23,560 bases of DNA from DASXRA01 sp036506155 (lineage in GTDB: Bacteria > Actinomycetota > Actinomycetes > Mycobacteriales > Jatrophihabitantaceae). Under the pieces are notes generated by a model. The model was not told the origin of the DNA. It ran no database searches and saw nothing but the letters and a program-made list of their open reading frames with translations. This document shows positions 20,828 through 23,560 of the stretch, piece after piece; position 1 is the stretch's first letter, and each line of letters starts with the position of its first letter. The stretch is from assembly GCA_036506155.1 (NCBI GenBank), contig DASXSF010000078.1:1-23560 (forward strand), read 5' to 3'. A program made the translations under genes and the position numbers.

Positions 20828-22293
20828 CGCTTCCTTCTTCCCCGCACGGGCTCGCCCGCAAGAGCCTGGGCTCGCCGGGCCTGTCGGTACTCGGGATCTC
20901 CGCCTCCGCGCCAATGACGGTGGTCGCCGGTGCGGTCATTGCCACATTCGCAGCCACGGGCGTCGTTGGTGTGCCGCTAGCCTTCATCCTGCTCACTGTC
21001 CCGCTGTTGCTCGTTAGCGTGGGACTGGTCGCAATGAGTAGGGACATGGCGCACACGGGGGCCTTCTATGCCTTCCTTGCGCGCGGACTCGGCCGAAGCT
21101 GGGGGCTCTCGGCCGCTGTAGTTGCGCTGGTCGCCTACAACGCTATCCAAATCTGCCTGTATGGCTTGTTTGGCGCCACAGTGGCAGACATCCTCAAGAC
21201 TGGCACATGGTGGGAATGGGCAGCCGCGGTGTGGCTGATCGTCGCCCTGCTTGGAATCCGGCACATCGAGGTAAACACACGCGTGATCGCGATTGTGCTA
21301 ACGGTTGAGATCGCGGTCATTGGAATGCTCATCGCAGCGGCTCTCGCCCACCCAGCCGCGACCGCAACCGGCAGCAGCAGCATGACGGCCCTGAAACCAT
21401 CCGCCTTATTCACCAATGGCGTCGGCGTCGTGCTGGCCTTCACGGTCGCATCCTTCGTTGGCTTCGAGAGCGTGATCGCCTATCGCGAGGAAGCACGCGA
21501 GTGGCGAGCGGTACGGCGCGCCGCCCTCGGCGCCGTGTTGTTTCTGGGCGCGTTCTACGCGCTCGCCAGCTTGTCGCTGACAATAACGGTCGGCCCGGCC
21601 CAAATCATCGACGCGACCCGGGATCCAAGTGCCGGACTGCCGTTCTCGATCCTGAAGGTCCACTACGGACCGTTCTGGTCCGGGCTTGGCCAGGCAGTGC
21701 TGATTACGAGCATCTTCGGAGCGATGATCAGCTTTCACAATGTGGTCGCTAGATATACGTTCGGACTGGCGCGTGAAGGAGTTCTGCCCGGACGCCTGGG
21801 CATCATCGGCGGCTCGATCGGTGGTGTTCCGATCGGGGGTTCTATTGCGCAATCTGTAACCGCGGCGATCACCATCCTCATCTTCATGGCTCTCCATGCC
21901 GACCCGATCACTGCCTTGTTCACACTGCTATCCGTTGTGGCCGCCATCGGCATATTGGTGCTGATGATAGGCGCCGCCCTGGCTGTCATCAGGTTCTATC
22001 GTTTGTCACCGAACCCTCCCGGCCGGTGGCATCGCCTCACCGCGCCTGGCCTTGGCGCTGCTGGGCTGATCGTCGTTCTTGCGATTACATCAGCAAATCT
22101 GACCGCACTCACTGGTCAGGCCACGCAGGCGCGATGGCTGCTTCCAGGGGTGGTCCTCGCGGCTGCCGTCGGCGGCGCCGCGTGGGCGCTGGTCCTACGG
22201 GCGCGACGCCCTGGTGTGTACATGGCAATAGGCTACGGCGATCCCAAGCCGCTAGCCGTGCTCGACCGATCGCTGGCCCACCTGGAGCTCTGA
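20824..22293 (+). CDS. APC-superfamily amino acid permease
   Basis: This 489-residue protein has about 12 membrane segments. The opening GLSVLGISASAPMTVVAGAVIA carries the unwound TM1 region that binds substrate backbone in APC transporters. Other landmarks are MSRDMAHTGAFYAFLARGLGRSWG, FTVASFVGFESVIAYREEARE (the TM6 region) and FHNVVARYTFGLAREGVLPGRLG. The last is typical of the APC/cationic-type amino acid permeases that pair with decarboxylases or catabolic genes. The C-terminal tail (about 40 residues) is cytoplasmic. The GTG at 20824 overlaps the upstream stop by 4 bp. The context suggests histidine uptake or histidine/histamine exchange, but specificity cannot be read from sequence. Confidence 0.88.
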   Translation: MTLPSSPHGLARKSLGSPGLSVLGISASAPMTVVAGAVIATFAATGVVGVPLAFILLTVPLLLVSVGLVAMSRDMAHTGAFYAFLARGLGRSWGLSAAVVALVAYNAIQICLYGLFGATVADILKTGTWWEWAAAVWLIVALLGIRHIEVNTRVIAIVLTVEIAVIGMLIAAALAHPAATATGSSSMTALKPSALFTNGVGVVLAFTVASFVGFESVIAYREEAREWRAVRRAALGAVLFLGAFYALASLSLTITVGPAQIIDATRDPSAGLPFSILKVHYGPFWSGLGQAVLITSIFGAMISFHNVVARYTFGLAREGVLPGRLGIIGGSIGGVPIGGSIAQSVTAAITILIFMALHADPITALFTLLSVVAAIGILVLMIGAALAVIRFYRLSPNPPGRWHRLTAPGLGAAGLIVVLAITSANLTALTGQATQARWLLPGVVLAAAVGGAAWALVLRARRPGVYMAIGYGDPKPLAVLDRSLAHLEL

Positions 22294-22324
22294 CAGTAAC
22301 GCTACCAACGACGGGGACCGTGAT

Positions 22325-23191
22325 TTGACAGTGGAACCGACAATTCCGCGCAGTGCGATTCCGCCTGCGCTCTGGTTCACAACCACATCGAGCCCGGAAC
22401 AGGGCCGGGATGATTCCCATGCACCCGAGCCGGCTGAGACTGGACGACATGAAACTGATCCACTGGAGCCCAACAGGTTGCGCGGCGAGATCGTCGACCG
22501 GCTTCGACTGGTCGCCCGTCGGCACGCACGTCACCAGGCTGATCGTCGCTGGAGAGGCGAATTCCCATTGGCGCGACACGTCGTCGTCTTCTTTTACCGT
22601 GAGCCCGGCCCCGTCGACGTCTACGGCTTGGTACGCGTCGCCACCCGCTTGGAGAAGGACGGGGCCGAAGTCGCCGATCCCCACGGTTTCGTAACTCAGT
22701 TGCACGACCTTGCCCGTGAGTACATCAGCCGTGGCAGGTTCGACCCGCGCACACATCTGGCCAACCGAGTCGAGCCAGACATGTCGTCAGCCGCAGTATA
22801 CGTCGGACTCGGAGTGACAACGCTGGAGCCAGATGACGTCCAGGTTCATGTGCCGGATGACTTCTATAGCGACGAGCGACCATTCCGGGGAATTGCCGTG
22901 CTCTACGACGGCACCAGACTGATCGTGCGATGGAATGGCGGACTGGAGCCGGTTCGGACTCAGACCACGCATACGCTGGACGCCGGCGGTGCCTCGACGC
23001 GCATCTGGGAGTACCTTCCCCGGGGCGCGCTCGACCCGAGCGTGACCGAGGCCGGCCGCATTGAATCGGCGGCTGCGGCGCTGCACGAACTTACCCTGCA
23101 GCACTATTATCCGGGCGGCCTGGACGCGGCCGGAATGGCCACACCATCGACTGCCAGAGGTGCACAAGCCTCCCGTGCGACACGCAGGTAG
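22325..23191 (+). CDS. Hypothetical protein, unrecognised family
   Basis: This 288-residue protein starts at TTG 22325 (GTG 22331 is an alternative), 31 bp after the permease stop, and is probably the last gene of the same operon. The first ~60 residues are Pro/Glu-rich and probably disordered. From about 82 on there is a folded core with alternating strands and helices (HVVVFFYREPGPVDVYGLV, GFVTQLHDLAREYIS, SAAVYVGLGVTTLEP, GIAVLYDGTRLIVRWNG, ESAAAALHELTLQHYYPGG). There is no signal peptide or membrane segment, and no catalytic motif that I can name. High G/C third positions from 22560 on support this frame. A competing frame from ATG 22449 over the N-terminal part also looks partly coding, so the true start or an early frameshift is open. 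Confidence 0.55.
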   Translation: MTVEPTIPRSAIPPALWFTTTSSPEQGRDDSHAPEPAETGRHETDPLEPNRLRGEIVDRLRLVARRHARHQADRRWRGEFPLARHVVVFFYREPGPVDVYGLVRVATRLEKDGAEVADPHGFVTQLHDLAREYISRGRFDPRTHLANRVEPDMSSAAVYVGLGVTTLEPDDVQVHVPDDFYSDERPFRGIAVLYDGTRLIVRWNGGLEPVRTQTTHTLDAGGASTRIWEYLPRGALDPSVTEAGRIESAAAALHELTLQHYYPGGLDAAGMATPSTARGAQASRATRR

Positions 23192-23421
23192 TCCGTGCTG
23201 GGCGACTCGAACACCAGCAACGCCACGGCTATCTTCTCGGTGCTGCGCCCGCAGAGCGTCTGGAGGTGAGAGCAACTGCGCCCTCCGCGACAGCACCTGG
23301 TGGCACGCGATGCATATCAGCGCAACACGCCATCGTGCTGCGCCGCCTGGACCGAGCATCGTCGACAGGTATTGCCTCGCAAGCCGACCGGGCGAGAGGC
23401 GATGCAAGGCCGAACATTACC

Positions 23422-23560
23422 GGCTCTTCGGTTCTAAGCATGGTTCGGTCGTGGTCGGTAGGGGCGTGATGCGTCGGCGACGAGCATGATTCGCAGCCGA
23501 TAGTTGGTGATGTTGCGGAAGCCATGGGCGAGTCTGCGAGTCTTTTCGATGAGCAGGTTG
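23422..23560. mobile_element. End of an ISL3-family insertion sequence, continuing beyond the window
   Basis: The element seems to begin at GGCTCTTCGG (23422), which resembles the GGCTCTT-type termini of ISL3 elements, 12 bp before the stop of the minus-strand transposase. The 8 bases just outside are ACATTACC (23414-23421), a candidate target duplication, since ISL3 elements usually make 8-bp repeats. The other end lies outside the window. Confidence 0.6.
23434..23560 (-). CDS. ISL3-family transposase, C-terminal fragment (runs off the window)
   Basis: Translation of the minus strand gives 41 residues ending in a TAG at 23434: NLLIEKTRRLAHGFRN, ITNYRLRIMLVAD and a basic tail ending NHA. The pattern IEK-RR-HGFRN--NYRLR is the conserved end of ISL3-family DDE transposases. 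The start and catalytic residues lie beyond base 23560. The C-terminus is intact, so this could be the end of a whole element. Confidence 0.8.
   Translation of the reverse strand, partial: NLLIEKTRRLAHGFRNITNYRLRIMLVADASRPYRPRPNHA

Noticed and set aside
23192..23421. Several short frames between the last island gene and the insertion sequence
   Set aside because: None has a start signal or family likeness. It may hold the end of a gene broken by the insertion, but nothing can be named.
1..23560. CRISPR arrays, tRNA or rRNA genes, prophage genes
   Set aside because: No regularly spaced repeats, no tRNA-like cloverleaf stems noticed and no phage structural or integrase genes seen by eye.

Overview
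The window is high-GC DNA with GTG and TTG starts, frequent 4-bp GTGA/ATGA start-stop overlaps, a SigB/SigF-type partner-switch cluster, a GAF-ANTAR protein and a four-gene conservon (cvnABCD). Together these point to an actinomycete chromosome. Genus and species cannot be told from the sequence alone.

Layout. (1) 154-3686 is a stress-signalling block: a small membrane protein, a LapA-like membrane protein, a STAS anti-sigma antagonist, a SigB/SigF-family sigma factor translationally coupled to its RsbW-like anti-sigma factor, and a divergent GAF-ANTAR protein. A good SigB-type promoter (GTTA-N16-GGGTAT) precedes the anti-sigma/sigma pair, which suggests autoregulation. (2) 3852-5700 holds a thiamine-diphosphate enzyme of the pyruvate oxidase type with a possible SigB-type promoter. 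(3) 5766-7828 holds a VOC protein, a YCII/DGPF protein and a coupled ECF sigma factor with a long C-terminal TPR-like extension (ECF42 type). (4) 7844-14064 is one functional unit split over two divergent operons. On the minus strand are two paralogous Cys-motif lipoproteins, a membrane-anchored adaptor with a peptidoglycan-binding-like insert, an ABC ATPase and a MacB/FtsX-type permease. On the plus strand are an OmpR-type response regulator and a histidine kinase. The shared control region carries a perfect 13-bp inverted repeat. (5) 14150-15010 holds the N-terminal part of a secreted protein that collides with a convergent YceI gene. (6) 15323-18637 is a conservon: a histidine-kinase-like CvnA, roadblock CvnB, DUF742 CvnC and small GTPase CvnD. 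This CvnA has almost no extracellular loop where the family usually carries a sensor domain. Two palindromes lie just upstream.

(7) 18634-23560 looks like an accessory island with softer codon bias. It holds a short ORF coupled to cvnD whose start resembles copper amine oxidases, a terminator-like hairpin, a promoter and leader with nested dyads, a small probably frameshifted gene, a PLP-dependent histidine decarboxylase homologue, a small unknown ORF, an APC-family amino acid permease, an unrecognised 288-residue protein, and the end of an ISL3-family insertion sequence running off the window.

The most interesting parts are the histidine-decarboxylase island, the conservon with the stripped sensor, and the two-component/MacB-like/Cys-lipoprotein unit, which is a recurrent actinobacterial arrangement without an established function that I know of. 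No tRNA, rRNA or CRISPR array was seen.
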